Shown: positions 25,930-35,507, counted from the stretch's first letter. The stretch is 64,000 nucleotides of DNA from Miltoncostaea sp963823515 (GCA_963823515.1 CAWGMB010000008.1:62001-126000); one strand, 5' to 3'. A program made the numbers and translations. The notes: a model not told the origin generated them from the letters alone.

Positions 25930-28683
25930 ATGTCGCCGCGACGCCTGACCGATCTGCCGGCCGGAGCACTCGCCCGGGCCCTGTTCGACGCCGTCCGCGA
26001 CGGAGTGCTCGTGCTCGATTCCGACGGCGTCGTCGTCGACGCGAGCGACGTGCTCTGCGAGATCCTCGGCTACCCGCGCCACGAGATCGTCGGCCGCACG
26101 CCGCCGCACCCGTGGTGGGTCGACGGAATGCTCCCCGCGGCGCCGTCCCGCTTCGCCCCGGGCGGCGCCCGAGAGGCGCCGGCCGTGCTCGTTCGGCGGG
26201 ACGGCACCACGATGCCGGCGACGGTGCGCTGGGTGCCGCTCGGCGACGGGCTGGACGGCGACGCTCCCGGGGCGGTCGTGGTGGTGGGGCGCTCCTCCGC
26301 CGCGGAGGGCCTGCCGTTCACCGGCGACGACGGCTACCGCTCGGTGGTCGAGGCCCTCAACGAGGGCGTCGTCGTGCACTCGCCCGACGGGACGATCGTC
26401 TCCTGCAATCCCAGCGCGGAGAGGATCCTGCGTCTCGGCGCCCACGAGGTCGTCGGCCGGCGCTGGGCCCACTGGCGCCCGGTGCGCGAGGACGGGCGGG
26501 CGATCGGCCCGGACGAGAGCCCGACGGCGATCGCGGCGGCCACGGGCAGGCCCCAATCCGACGTGGTGATGGGCCTCGACACCGGCGACGACGCGCTGCG
26601 CTGGATCGCCGTCAACGCCGAGCCGGTGCCCGGCGAGAACGGCCGTCCGTCGGCGGTCGTGGCGAGCTTCTCCGACATCGCCGAGAGGCGGCGCCGGGAG
26701 GAGCTGGTGAGCCGCCTCGGCCGCATCCTCGAGCAGTCGCGCGACGAGGTCCACGTCTTCGACTCGCGCACCCTGCGCCTCGTACAGGTCAACCGCAGTG
26801 CCGTGGCCAACACCGGCTACTCCATGGACGAGCTTCACGGGATGACGCCGCTCGACCTGCTCCCCGAGATGGATCCGGACGCCTTCGACGCGGTGGTGGA
26901 GCCCCTGCGAAGCGGCGACGTCGAGCGCGTCCAGTTCGAGACCGTGCACCGCCGCCGCGACGGCACCACCTACCCGGTCGAGGTGCGCATGCAGCTGGTC
27001 GGCTCGGAGGTGCCGCCGGTGATCGCCGCCGTCGTGATCGACATCACCGCCCGCCACGCCGCCGAGCTCGAGCTGCGCGGCCGCGAGGCCGAGAATCGGC
27101 GCCTGGCCGTGGAGCAGGGGGCGCTGCGCCGCGTTGCGACGGCCGTCGCGCTCGAGGACGACCCCCAGTCGGTCTTCGACCTGGTGTGCGAGGAGGCGGT
27201 TCGCCTCATCGGGGCCTCCGGCGGCGGTCTGGTGCGCTTCGAGGAGAACCGCTCGAGCTCGGCGGTCGGGGCGTGGTCGACGCCGGGCTCGGCGCCGACC
27301 TTCTCGTCCGGCGAGTCCCTCGACGGCGCCGGGATGGCGGCACAGGTGGCGCGGACCGGGCGCCCCGCCCGCCTCGAGGGCCCCCCGGGCGAGGGCGGCC
27401 ACGAGGTGGCGGTGGCCGCGCCGGTGCGCGCCGGCGAGCGACTCTGGGGCGCGATCGGCGTCTCGGGCATCAGCCACGACCGCGCCTTCCCCGACGCGAT
27501 CGGCCGTCTCGGGCGCTTCGCCGAGCTCGTCGGCATCGCCGTGAGCAACGCCGAGGCCCGCGGCCGCCTCGCGGCGCTCGCCGCCACCGACCACCTGACC
27601 GGCCTGGCCAACCACCGGACCTTCCAGGAGCGCCTGGCACAAGAGGCCGTACGCGCCAGCCGGCACGGACGTCGCGTCTCGCTCGTGCTGCTCGACATCG
27701 ACCACTTCAAGCGCGTCAACGACGACCTCGGCCACCAGATGGGCGACGCGGTCCTCCGGGAGGCCGCCCGCCGCCTCGACGCTCTCGGCCGCGCGGGCGA
27801 CCTGATCGCGCGCGTCGGAGGCGACGAGTTCGCCTGGCTCATGCCCGAGACCGGGGGCATGGAGGCGTGGCGGGCGGCCGACCGGGCGCGGGAGGCGATC
27901 GCGGCCGACCCGTTCCCTGGCGTCGGCCACCTCACGATCTCCGCGGGCGTCTGCGACCTCGATCAGGCGCCGCAGCAGAGCGAGCTCTTCCGGCTGGCCG
28001 ACGGCGCCCTCTACTGGGCCAAGCAGCACGGCCGCGACGTCGCGTTCCTCTACTCGCCCGAGGTGGTCGAGGTCCTCTCCGACGCGGAGCACGCCGAGCG
28101 GCTCACGCGGCTTCAGGCCCTGCAGAGCATCCGGGTGCTCGCCCGCGCCGTGGACGCCAAGGACCCCTCGACCCGCCAGCACTCCGAGCGCGTGGCCGAG
28201 GTGGCGATGGTGCTGGCGGTCGCGCTCGGCTGGTCGGTCGACGACGCCTCGGCGCTGCGCGACGCCGGCCTCGTGCACGACGTCGGCAAGATCGCCGTGC
28301 CCGATGCGATCCTCTTCAAGCCCGACCGCCTGACGTCCGACGAGTTCCGCCGCGTCACCGCGCACGCGGCTCTGGGCGCGGAGATCGTGGCCGACGTGCT
28401 GTCGGGGGCCCAGGTGGCCTGGGTGCGGGGGCATCACGAGCGCTGGGACGGCCAGGGGTACCCCGACCGGCTCGGCGGGGAGGGTATCCCCGAGGGCGCC
28501 CGAATCCTCACCCTCGCCGACGCCTGGGACGTCATGACCTCGGAGAGGCCGTACGGGGTGCCGCTCTCGCGCGAGGACGCCCTGGCCGAGTGCCGACGCT
28601 GCTCCGGAGCGCAGTTCTGGCCGGCCGCGGTGGAGGCTCTCGATCGCGTGGTCGCCGAGGGTGATCTGCCGTCGGAACGGTAG
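25930..28683 (+). CDS. triple PAS-GAF-GGDEF-HD-GYP signalling protein
   Basis: 917 residues. Three PAS domains (about 15-125, 135-255, 260-380; each with a D-G-x-V-(V/L)-x-x-(N/D) type core), a GAF domain (about 395-535), GGDEF with GGDEF at 630-634 and an RAGD inhibitory site, then HD-GYP with H783-D784 and GYP at 843. Both c-di-GMP synthesis and hydrolysis motifs look intact. The GGDEF-HD-GYP half closely resembles those of 5509 and 14849, including 'AVDAKDPSTR(R/Q)HSERVA', so these are paralogues with different sensory fronts. Cytoplasmic. Confidence 0.9.
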   Translation: MSPRRLTDLPAGALARALFDAVRDGVLVLDSDGVVVDASDVLCEILGYPRHEIVGRTPPHPWWVDGMLPAAPSRFAPGGAREAPAVLVRRDGTTMPATVRWVPLGDGLDGDAPGAVVVVGRSSAAEGLPFTGDDGYRSVVEALNEGVVVHSPDGTIVSCNPSAERILRLGAHEVVGRRWAHWRPVREDGRAIGPDESPTAIAAATGRPQSDVVMGLDTGDDALRWIAVNAEPVPGENGRPSAVVASFSDIAERRRREELVSRLGRILEQSRDEVHVFDSRTLRLVQVNRSAVANTGYSMDELHGMTPLDLLPEMDPDAFDAVVEPLRSGDVERVQFETVHRRRDGTTYPVEVRMQLVGSEVPPVIAAVVIDITARHAAELELRGREAENRRLAVEQGALRRVATAVALEDDPQSVFDLVCEEAVRLIGASGGGLVRFEENRSSSAVGAWSTPGSAPTFSSGESLDGAGMAAQVARTGRPARLEGPPGEGGHEVAVAAPVRAGERLWGAIGVSGISHDRAFPDAIGRLGRFAELVGIAVSNAEARGRLAALAATDHLTGLANHRTFQERLAQEAVRASRHGRRVSLVLLDIDHFKRVNDDLGHQMGDAVLREAARRLDALGRAGDLIARVGGDEFAWLMPETGGMEAWRAADRAREAIAADPFPGVGHLTISAGVCDLDQAPQQSELFRLADGALYWAKQHGRDVAFLYSPEVVEVLSDAEHAERLTRLQALQSIRVLARAVDAKDPSTRQHSERVAEVAMVLAVALGWSVDDASALRDAGLVHDVGKIAVPDAILFKPDRLTSDEFRRVTAHAALGAEIVADVLSGAQVAWVRGHHERWDGQGYPDRLGGEGIPEGARILTLADAWDVMTSERPYGVPLSREDALAECRRCSGAQFWPAAVEALDRVVAEGDLPSER

Positions 28684-28742
28684 CGCCCGGCGGCTTGTAG
28701 CGTCCGGCCGGCAACCGGCCGCTCACGCGCAGGGGGAAAGCG

Positions 28743-29471
28743 ATGGACCTCAAGGGCAACGCCGTCACCTGGCTCGGTCATGGAACCTGGCTCTGGGAGA
28801 CCTCACAAGGCGGGCGCCTGCTCATCGACTGCTGGCTCGAGGGCAACCCCTCGACCCCCGATGAGTACAAGGACCCGGCCGCGGTGAGAGCGGACGGCAT
28901 CCTCATCACGCACGGCCACTTCGACCACATCGGCCAGGCGGGCGCCGAGGCCGTGGCGGCGATCACGGCCAACGGCGCGCCTCCGACCTTCGCCCTGTTC
29001 GAGGTGGCCGCCTACCTCGGCACAAAGGGCGTCGAGGTGACGGGCTTCAACATCGGCGGCGCGGTCGAGGTGGCGGGCGTCACGGCGACCATGGTCCAGG
29101 CCGTCCACTCCGGCGGCATCACCGACGACGACGGCTCGATCGTCTACGGCGGCCCCCCGGCCGGCTTCGTCCTCGAGTTCCCGGACGGCCTGGTCGTCTA
29201 CCAGGCCGGAGACACGGACGTGTTCGGCGACATGGCGCTGATCGCACAGATCTACGAGCCCGACGTCAGCGTGCTGCCGGTCGGCGACTTCTACACGATG
29301 GGCCCGCGCCAGGCGGCACACGCCGTGCGCCTGCTCGGGGCGACGCAGGTGCTCTGCGGTCACTACGGCACCTTTCCGGCCCTGGCCGGGAGCCCGGCGA
29401 AGCTGCGCGAGCTGGTCGGCGACGGGGTGCAGATCCCGGACACCGTCCCGGGGGTCCGCCTCACCTCGTAG
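28743..29471 (+). CDS. MBL-fold metal-dependent hydrolase (UPF0173-like)
   Basis: 242 residues from ATG 28743, with a cagggggaaag ribosome site. Metallo-beta-lactamase signature THGHFDHIG, later VYQAGDTDVF and CGHYGTFP provide the remaining metal ligands. Starts VTWLGHGTW as in the UPF0173/UlaG-like group. Reaction not known. A TAGCGT element at 28698-28703 may be its -10. Confidence 0.85.
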   Translation: MDLKGNAVTWLGHGTWLWETSQGGRLLIDCWLEGNPSTPDEYKDPAAVRADGILITHGHFDHIGQAGAEAVAAITANGAPPTFALFEVAAYLGTKGVEVTGFNIGGAVEVAGVTATMVQAVHSGGITDDDGSIVYGGPPAGFVLEFPDGLVVYQAGDTDVFGDMALIAQIYEPDVSVLPVGDFYTMGPRQAAHAVRLLGATQVLCGHYGTFPALAGSPAKLRELVGDGVQIPDTVPGVRLTS

Positions 29472-29489
29472 CGCCGGCGGCGGGCCGGG

Positions 29490-30092
29490 CTATCGCTCCC
29501 GTATCTCCGCCAGGCCCGCGTCGACCGACCGGGCGACGAAGGCCTCGTCGACCGCCTGGCGGGCGATCATGGCGCGGTAGAAGAGCGGCCCGGCGAGGAG
29601 GGCCACGGCGTCCTCGATGTCGAGGGCAGGGGGGAGGTCGCCGCGTGCGACGGCCCGCTCCAGAACGTCGGTGAGCGGGCGGCGGCCCCTGCTGAGCGTC
29701 AACTGGTGCAGCCGCTCCAGCTCGGCGTCGCGGCTGGCGGCGTCGGCCAGCGAGCTGATCGCCGAGCACCAGCCGCCCTCGTTCAGCTTGCCCGCCAGCC
29801 CGGCCAGGACGACGCGCAGGTCCTCGCGCAGGGCCCCGGTGTCGGGGGAGGGCAGGTTGGCGTCGGCGCAGACGCCGAAGGCCTCGGCCAGGAGGGCCTC
29901 GCGACTCGGCCAGTGGCGGTAGATCGTGGTCTTGGCCGCGCCCGAGCGGCTTGCCACCGCCTCGATGCTCACGCCCGAGAAGCCCTCTTCGGCGATCAGC
30001 GCGGCGCAGGCCTCAAGGATCGAGGTCTTCGAGCGGATCACCCGCGGGTCGGCACGCATTTCGTGGATGTGATCCTCCGGTCCCTTGCGCAC
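29490..30092 (-). CDS. TetR-family repressor
   Basis: 200 residues from GTG 30092 (ATG 30059, eleven codons later, is equally possible). N-terminal helix-turn-helix is FSGVSIEAVASRSGAAKTTIYRHW-like, the C-terminal part an all-helical ligand domain. It is divergent from an MFS efflux gene, the usual arrangement for a drug-responsive local repressor. Ends 18 nt from the MBL-fold gene, convergently. Confidence 0.85.
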   Translation of the reverse strand: MRKGPEDHIHEMRADPRVIRSKTSILEACAALIAEEGFSGVSIEAVASRSGAAKTTIYRHWPSREALLAEAFGVCADANLPSPDTGALREDLRVVLAGLAGKLNEGGWCSAISSLADAASRDAELERLHQLTLSRGRRPLTDVLERAVARGDLPPALDIEDAVALLAGPLFYRAMIARQAVDEAFVARSVDAGLAEIRER

Positions 30093-30124
30093 TTCGCTAC
30101 GGCGGCGTATCGTACCGCGCGTTC

Positions 30125-30140
30125 GCTACTGGACCGTAGC
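30125..30140. promoter_or_regulatory. candidate TetR operator
   Basis: gctac-tggacc-gtagc forms a 5-bp-armed inverted repeat between the TetR start and the MFS start. A second cgctac lies at 30095-30100 and gtatcgtac at 30107-30115. Operator role is inferred from position. Confidence 0.35.
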
Positions 30141-30174
30141 AGAGCCGGACCTGAACCGAGTCGAGGAGTACGCG

Positions 30175-31623
30175 GTGAGCTCGCCCAACTCACGCAAGTG
30201 GATCGCCCTGGTCCTCCTCTGCGCGACCCAGTTCCTGGTCGTCCTCGACGTGGCGATCGTCAACGTCGCCCTGCCGTCGATCCAGACGGCCCTGGACTTC
30301 TCCCAGGAGAACCTGCAGTGGGTGGTGAGCGCGTACACGCTGACCTTCGGCGGCCTGCTGCTGCTCGGCGGCCGCATGGCCGACCTGCTCGGCCGCAGGC
30401 GCGTGTTCATGGTCGGTCTGGTGATCTTCTCGCTCGCATCGCTGGCCTGCGGGTTCGCCCAGTCCGACACATTCCTGATCGTGGCCCGCGCGGTGCAGGG
30501 CATCGGCGCCGCGGTCATCTCCCCGGCGGCCCTCTCGATCCTCGTCACCACCTTCGAGGAGGGCGCCGAGCGCAACAAGGCGCTGGGGATCTGGGGAGCC
30601 ATCGCGGGCATCGGGGGCGCGGCCGGCGTGCTCGCGGGCGGCATCCTCACCGACACCCTCGGCTGGGAGTGGATCTTCTTCGTCAACGTGCCGATCGGCT
30701 TCGCCGTCCTGGCGATGGTCCCGCGCTTCATCGACGAGAGCCGCTCCGAGGGCGCGACCCGCAACTTCGACGTCGCGGGCGCCCTGTCGGTGACCGCGGG
30801 CCTCGCGCTGCTGGTCTACGCGCTGGTCAACACCGACTCCGCCGGCTGGGCATCGGGCGAGACCGTCGGGCTGTTCGCCGTCGCGGCCGGCCTGATCGCC
30901 GCGTTCATCGTCATCGAGTTCCGCGCCGCCGCGCCGCTGATGCCGCTCGGGATCTTCCGTCTGCGCAGCCTCACCGGGGCGAACATCGTGGGCCTGCTGC
31001 TCGGGGCGGCGGTCTTCTCGGTGTTCTTCTTCCTGTCTCTCTACATGCAGCAGGTGCTCGGCTATTCGGCGCTGAAGTCCGGATTCGCCTACCTGCTCGT
31101 CGCGGTCACGATCATCATCGCCGCGGGGACCTCGCAGGCGCTGGTCACCCGCTTCGGCACCAAGACGATCCTGGCGATCGGGATGGCGCTGCTCACGCTC
31201 GGGCTCCTCTACTTCACCCAGATCGACGTCAACGGCACGTATCTCCAGGATCTCGTCCCCGGGTTCCTGCTGGTGGGCGTGGGCCTCGGCTTCGCGTTCG
31301 TCCCCGTGTCCATCGCCGCCCTCCAGGGTGTGCGCGAGCACGAGGCCGGCGTGGCCTCGGGCCTGATCAACACCTCGCAGCAGATCGGCGGCGCGCTCGG
31401 CATCGCAATCCTGTCGACGATCGCGACCACCCACACCGACTCGCTGATCCGCGACGCGGGTGGCGACCAGGCCGCGATCCCCGGGGCGCTGACGGAGGGC
31501 TTCCAGTACGCCTTCGCGGTGGGCGCCGGGATGGCCGTCATCGGCCTGATCGCGACTCTGTTCCTGCTGGACCGGCGCGACATGGCTCCGGTCCACGAGG
31601 CGGCGTCCGCCGAGGCCCGCTAG
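30175..31623 (+). CDS. MFS drug efflux transporter, DHA2 (EmrB/QacA) type
   Basis: 482 residues from GTG 30175 with GAGGAG at 30163-30168. Contains the DHA2 signature FLVVLDVAIVNVALPSIQ, the motif A loop GGRMADLLGRRRVF and about 14 hydrophobic helices. Proton-coupled export of drugs or metabolites from the inner membrane. Divergent TetR regulator; ends at a strong terminator. Confidence 0.9.
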   Translation: MSSPNSRKWIALVLLCATQFLVVLDVAIVNVALPSIQTALDFSQENLQWVVSAYTLTFGGLLLLGGRMADLLGRRRVFMVGLVIFSLASLACGFAQSDTFLIVARAVQGIGAAVISPAALSILVTTFEEGAERNKALGIWGAIAGIGGAAGVLAGGILTDTLGWEWIFFVNVPIGFAVLAMVPRFIDESRSEGATRNFDVAGALSVTAGLALLVYALVNTDSAGWASGETVGLFAVAAGLIAAFIVIEFRAAAPLMPLGIFRLRSLTGANIVGLLLGAAVFSVFFFLSLYMQQVLGYSALKSGFAYLLVAVTIIIAAGTSQALVTRFGTKTILAIGMALLTLGLLYFTQIDVNGTYLQDLVPGFLLVGVGLGFAFVPVSIAALQGVREHEAGVASGLINTSQQIGGALGIAILSTIATTHTDSLIRDAGGDQAAIPGALTEGFQYAFAVGAGMAVIGLIATLFLLDRRDMAPVHEAASAEAR

Positions 31624-31637
31624 CACCTGTCGCCGGG

Positions 31638-31679
31638 AGCCCCGGGGTGGCGCGCACTGCAGCGCGCCACCCCGGGGCT
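31638..31679. terminator. perfect 18-bp bidirectional terminator
   Basis: agccccggggtggcgcgc at 31638-31655 pairs exactly with 31662-31679 around a 6-nt loop, between the convergent MFS and CDF genes. Confidence 0.8.
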
Positions 31680-31683
31680 ACGA

Positions 31684-32589
31684 CTACGCCCGGATGTCGG
31701 GCTCCAGGTAGATCGCCCGGGCGATCGGCACGGCCTCGCGGACCCGCGCCTCCGCCGCGTTGATCGCCGCGGCCACGGCCGCCGAGTCGAGCCCGGCCGC
31801 GAGCTCGATCTTGGCCGCCACGAGCAGTTCCTCCGGTCCGAGGTGCAGCGTGCGCATGTGCAGGAGACCGCTCACGTGCGGGGTTCCCTCGATGCCCGCC
31901 TGGATCAGGCGCTGCTGCTCGGGGGTGGCGGCCTCGCCGATCAGCAGGCTCTTCATCTCGACGACCAGGATCACGGCGATGACCACCAGCAGCAGCCCGA
32001 TGGCGAGGGTCGCGGCGCCGTCGAAGCGGGGCTCGTCGGTCACCACCGCGAGCGTGAGCCCGATCAGGGCGAAGACCAGGCCGAGCAGCGCGCCGAGGTC
32101 TTCCAGCAGCACGACCGGGAGCTCGGGGCTCTTCGAGCGGCGGACGTAGCGCGTCCACGACATCGTCCCGCGCTCGGGGGCGGCCGCCCGGACGGCCGTG
32201 CGCAGCGAGAACGACTCGAGGACGGCCGCCGCGCCGAGGATCGCGAAGGCGACCGCCGGCGATGAGATCTCGTGGGGGTGGCGCAGCTTGTCGACCCCCT
32301 CGTAGACCGCGAACAGGCCGCCGACCATGAACAGGACGAGCGCGACGACGAAGGCCCAGAAGTAGCGGTCGCGGCCGTAGCCGAAGGGGTGCTCGGGCGT
32401 GGCCGGCCGGGCCGCGCGGGCGCCACCCAGGATGAGCAGTCCCTGGTTGGCCGTGTCGGCCACCGAGTGGATCGCCTCGGCCAGCATCGAGGAGGCGCCC
32501 GTGACCAGGAAGCCGGCGAACTTGGCGATCGCGATCCCCAGGTTGGCGCCCGCAGCCGCGGCGATGGCCCTCCTGCTGCCCTCGTGCAC
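31684..32589 (-). CDS. cation diffusion facilitator (CDF) transporter
   Basis: 301 residues from GTG 32589. Six-helix CDF core with SMLAEAIHSVADTANQGLL (helix II metal site residues H and D), EHPFGYGRDRYFWAF, and helix V SPELPVVLLEDLGALLGL (E/D). C-terminal cytoplasmic domain. Exports divalent cations such as Zn or Mn by proton antiport; metal unknown. Lies 58 nt after the FAD oxidoreductase gene on the same strand. Confidence 0.88.
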   Translation of the reverse strand: MHEGSRRAIAAAAGANLGIAIAKFAGFLVTGASSMLAEAIHSVADTANQGLLILGGARAARPATPEHPFGYGRDRYFWAFVVALVLFMVGGLFAVYEGVDKLRHPHEISSPAVAFAILGAAAVLESFSLRTAVRAAAPERGTMSWTRYVRRSKSPELPVVLLEDLGALLGLVFALIGLTLAVVTDEPRFDGAATLAIGLLLVVIAVILVVEMKSLLIGEAATPEQQRLIQAGIEGTPHVSGLLHMRTLHLGPEELLVAAKIELAAGLDSAAVAAAINAAEARVREAVPIARAIYLEPDIRA

Positions 32590-32647
32590 CCCGCCGTCCC
32601 CCGTGTCGGTCGCGCGGGATCATGCCAGGGCGCCCCACGCGGGGACG

Positions 32648-33856
32648 CTAGATGTGCAGCTCCTCGGGCTGGAGGGCGCCCGCGGCGAAGCGCCCGCCCG
32701 AGAGGGCCGTCGCCGAGGGGTGCGTGCGGTAGGCGCCGGTGGTGATCAGCTCGGCAAGCGACAGGGCGGCCGAGTACGACTGCATCACGCCGCGGCCGGA
32801 GAACGAGTGGATCTCGTAGGCGTCCTCCAGGCCCCCGACCGCGCCGAGCAGCGCAGAGTGGTCGGGCGAGAGCTCGTACAGGCCGGTCCATCCCCGGACG
32901 TGGCCGGCCCGGTCGAAGCCGCTGATGCGCGCGGCGAGCCGGGGCCAGACCTCACGCTCGAAGAAGGCCGCGCCCTCGTAGTCGAAGCGGTAGGACGGCG
33001 GATCGCCGGGCGGCGAGTAGCCGGCCAGCACCAGGTCGCCCGCCTCGTGGTGGAAGTACACGTCGGTGGTGTCGACGATCATCCCGTGGGCCGAGAGGTC
33101 AACGTCGCGGCAGGCCACGACGCAGAGCTGGCGCGGCACCGCCCGGCAGGGCACGGGGCTGCCCATGAGCTCCGCCACGGGCGCCGCCCAGGGGCCCGCG
33201 GCGTTCACCACCCGACCGCAGGCGACCACCTCCACCGACCCGGCCGCCGGGGCGCCCTCCAGGGCGCGGCCGGCCGCCTCCGCGTCGTCGAGGCGCGCGA
33301 TCTCGAGTGCCGCGATGCGGCTCCCCGCACGCCGCACGCCCACGAGCATCCGCCGGTCCGCGAAGCGGACCCCGGCGGCCCGCGCCCGCGCGCGGTAGTG
33401 CTCGCGCACCGCGTTGGGGCTGACGAGTCCGTCGCGGGGCGAGAAGGTGGCGCCCGCCACGCCCTCCAGCCCGTCGATGACCGGCCAGCGCCGCGCGACC
33501 TCGGCGGGGCTGAGCAGCTCGACCTCGCGGCCGTGGCGGTTCTGCATCTCCACGTGCCCGACCGCCGCCGCCCAGCGCTCCGGGCCGTGGAGCCAGAGGT
33601 AGCCGCGCTCGCGGAAGTCGAACTCGTCGCGGTGGGCGCCGAGGAAGTCGATGGTCGCCGCGCAGAGCTCCACGTTGACCGGCTGCCACCAGGTCGCCCG
33701 GACGCCGCCGGCGTTGAGCTCCGAGGAGGAACGCCCGCCCGCCAGGTCGGGGTCGATGACCAGGACGTCGTCGCGTCCCATCTCGGCGAGGTGCATCGCC
33801 ACGGCGCTCCCGGCCAGGCCGGCGCCGACGATCACCGTGCTCGCGGACCCCTGCAT
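32648..33856 (-). CDS. FAD-dependent oxidoreductase (DAO family)
   Basis: 402 residues from ATG 33856. N-terminal FAD-binding GxGxxG in STVIVGAGLAGSAVAMHLAE, followed by VLVIDPD, a substrate domain and a C-terminal FAD region ending with EIHSFSGRGVMQSYSAALSLAELI. Resembles sarcosine/dimethylglycine/D-amino-acid oxidases; substrate not predictable. The 140-nt gap beyond its start is an unusual G-run tract. Confidence 0.85.
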   Translation of the reverse strand: MQGSASTVIVGAGLAGSAVAMHLAEMGRDDVLVIDPDLAGGRSSSELNAGGVRATWWQPVNVELCAATIDFLGAHRDEFDFRERGYLWLHGPERWAAAVGHVEMQNRHGREVELLSPAEVARRWPVIDGLEGVAGATFSPRDGLVSPNAVREHYRARARAAGVRFADRRMLVGVRRAGSRIAALEIARLDDAEAAGRALEGAPAAGSVEVVACGRVVNAAGPWAAPVAELMGSPVPCRAVPRQLCVVACRDVDLSAHGMIVDTTDVYFHHEAGDLVLAGYSPPGDPPSYRFDYEGAAFFEREVWPRLAARISGFDRAGHVRGWTGLYELSPDHSALLGAVGGLEDAYEIHSFSGRGVMQSYSAALSLAELITTGAYRTHPSATALSGGRFAAGALQPEELHI

Positions 33857-33885
33857 CGCCGCATCATCCCCCGTCGCGGGCCGCC

Positions 33886-33970
33886 GGGGGAGGGGTCGCG
33901 GCCCGGCGGGGGAGGGGCACGCCGGAACGGGGGAGGGGCACGACGGCGAAAGAGAGGGGCGGGGAGGGGG
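33886..33970 (+). repeat. G-run repeat tract between divergent genes
   Basis: GGGGGAGGGG occurs at 33886-33895, 33908-33917 and 33929-33938, followed by more G runs up to 33970 (gaggggcggggaggggg). The 21-22 bp spacing of copies indicates degenerate tandem repeats. Many G-quadruplex registers are possible on the plus strand. Confidence 0.6.
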
Positions 33971-34002
33971 TCGGAGGACTGGAAAAGCGCCGGAAAGTGC
34001 CG

Positions 34003-35022
34003 ATGATGGCGCGTATGAGCCCCGTACCCCCCGCGCGTCGCGCGACGCTGGCCACCCTCGTCCTGACCCTCCTCGCCTGCCTCTGGGCCGCGGCGTCGGC
34101 CGCGGGGGCGGGCGTGACCGTCGCCCCGGGCGACACGCTGAGCGGCATCGCCGCGCGCAACGGCGTCTCGGTCGCGGCGCTGGTGCGCGCCAACGGTATC
34201 TCCGACCCGGACCAGGTCACCGCCGGCCGGCGCCTCGTGCTGCCCGGCTCCGGGGGCTCCTCGGGCGGCGCGGGCGGTTCCTACCGCGTGCGGGCCGGCG
34301 ACAGCCTCAGCGCGATCGCCGCGCGCCACGGCGTGAGCGTGTCCGCGATCGCCGCCGCCAACGGCATCAGGAACCCGAACCTGCTGGTGGCCGGCCGCCG
34401 CCTGACGATCCCCTCCCGCGGGTCGGGCGGCAGGGCCGTATCCGGCGGTGGTGGTGGCCGTGGGAGCTCGTATCGCGTCCGTCCCGGCGACACGCTCGGG
34501 GGCATCGCCGCGCGCCACGGTACGACGACGTCCGCGCTCGCCGCGCGCAACGGCATCCGGGCTCCCTACCTGATCGCGATCGGGCGGGTGCTGAGGGTGC
34601 CCGCCGCCGCGCCGCGCGTCTCGAAGGGGACCTCGCCGGTCGAGGTGCGCAACCTGATCGCGCGCCACGCGGCCCGCTATGGGGTCAACGCGGCGCTCGC
34701 GCGGGCGATCGCCTGGCAGGAGAGCGGCTGGAACCAGAGCGTGCGCTCACGCGTCGGCGCGATCGGCGTGATGCAGCTGATGCCCGTCACCGCTCGGTGG
34801 CTCGGCTCCGACATCGTCGGCCGCCGCCTCGATCCCCGCCTGCTCGAGGACAACATCGAGGGCGGCGTGGCCTACCTCGCGTGGCTCCGGCGCCACGCCG
34901 GCGGCACGCGCAGGGCGGTGGCCGCCTACTACCAGGGGCTTGCCTCCCTGCGCGCCCGCGGGCCCTACGACGACACGACGACCTACGTGGCCAGCGTGCT
35001 CGCGCTCATCGGGCGGGTGTAG
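34003..35022 (+). CDS. secreted lytic transglycosylase with three LysM domains
   Basis: 339 residues from ATG 34003 (ATG 34006, ATG 34015 and GTG 33997 are alternatives). Signal peptide (LATLVLTLLACLWAAASAAGA), then three LysM peptidoglycan-binding modules, each with P-G-D-(T/S)-L-x-x-I-A-A-R or close, separated by Gly/Ser linkers. A C-terminal SLT domain follows with catalytic Glu in AIAWQESGWN, then GAIGVMQLMP and NIEGGVAYLAWL. Cleaves glycan strands between MurNAc and GlcNAc. Its last 40 nt overlap the convergent membrane-protein gene. Confidence 0.9.
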   Translation: MMARMSPVPPARRATLATLVLTLLACLWAAASAAGAGVTVAPGDTLSGIAARNGVSVAALVRANGISDPDQVTAGRRLVLPGSGGSSGGAGGSYRVRAGDSLSAIAARHGVSVSAIAAANGIRNPNLLVAGRRLTIPSRGSGGRAVSGGGGGRGSSYRVRPGDTLGGIAARHGTTTSALAARNGIRAPYLIAIGRVLRVPAAAPRVSKGTSPVEVRNLIARHAARYGVNAALARAIAWQESGWNQSVRSRVGAIGVMQLMPVTARWLGSDIVGRRLDPRLLEDNIEGGVAYLAWLRRHAGGTRRAVAAYYQGLASLRARGPYDDTTTYVASVLALIGRV

Positions 35023-35507
35023 AGGGCCCTGCCCCCGCCGGCCAGCGGGACGCGGCCGAGCTCGCGGTGGATCGCGACGCCCTCGGCCTCCTCGCGGCCC
35101 TTCAGCCAGGTGTAGTCGCGCAGCTCGACGGCGCCGGCCGCTGCGAGCAGCCCCCCGAAGACGGCCCCGTAGGCGGGACCGAGCGAGACCGCGAGGGCCA
35201 CCAGCACGAGGGCGATGGCCACCTTCACCATGGAGCGCCGCACAGTGGTCGTGCGATCCTCGACGAGGGCTCCCGCGGGGACCTCGAGCATCGGGGCGAT
35301 CCGCATCCATCGCGAGCCGTACGCGCTGAAGGCGCCCATCGCGGCGAACGCGACGACGAAGGGGATGATCGCCCGCACCGGATCGAGGTCGCTGCCCGTC
35401 AGCGCCGCGACCAGGCATGCGAGCCCGAGGGCGAACTGCCCGAGGCCGGAGAACTTGAGCTCGGTGACGAGGCGAGCGACGGGCCGCGCGGGGGAGGTAT
35501 CGGGCAC
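34983..35507 (-). CDS. four-helix membrane protein of unknown function
   Basis: About 174 residues from GTG 35507 (GTG 35525 would leave only 2 nt to the divergent ligD start). Two helix pairs (FALGLACLVAALTG, AIIPFVVAFAAMGAF; VAIALVLVALAVSLG, VFGGLLAAAGAVEL) flank a short soluble loop; ends RALYTRPMSASTLAT. No family recognised. Both ends of the gene overlap or nearly touch neighbours. Confidence 0.6.
   Translation of the reverse strand: MPDTSPARPVARLVTELKFSGLGQFALGLACLVAALTGSDLDPVRAIIPFVVAFAAMGAFSAYGSRWMRIAPMLEVPAGALVEDRTTTVRRSMVKVAIALVLVALAVSLGPAYGAVFGGLLAAAGAVELRDYTWLKGREEAEGVAIHRELGRVPLAGGGRALYTRPMSASTLAT

Noticed and set aside
33886..33970. Variable-number coding repeat
   Set aside because: The G-rich tract is between divergent starts and not in any supported gene.
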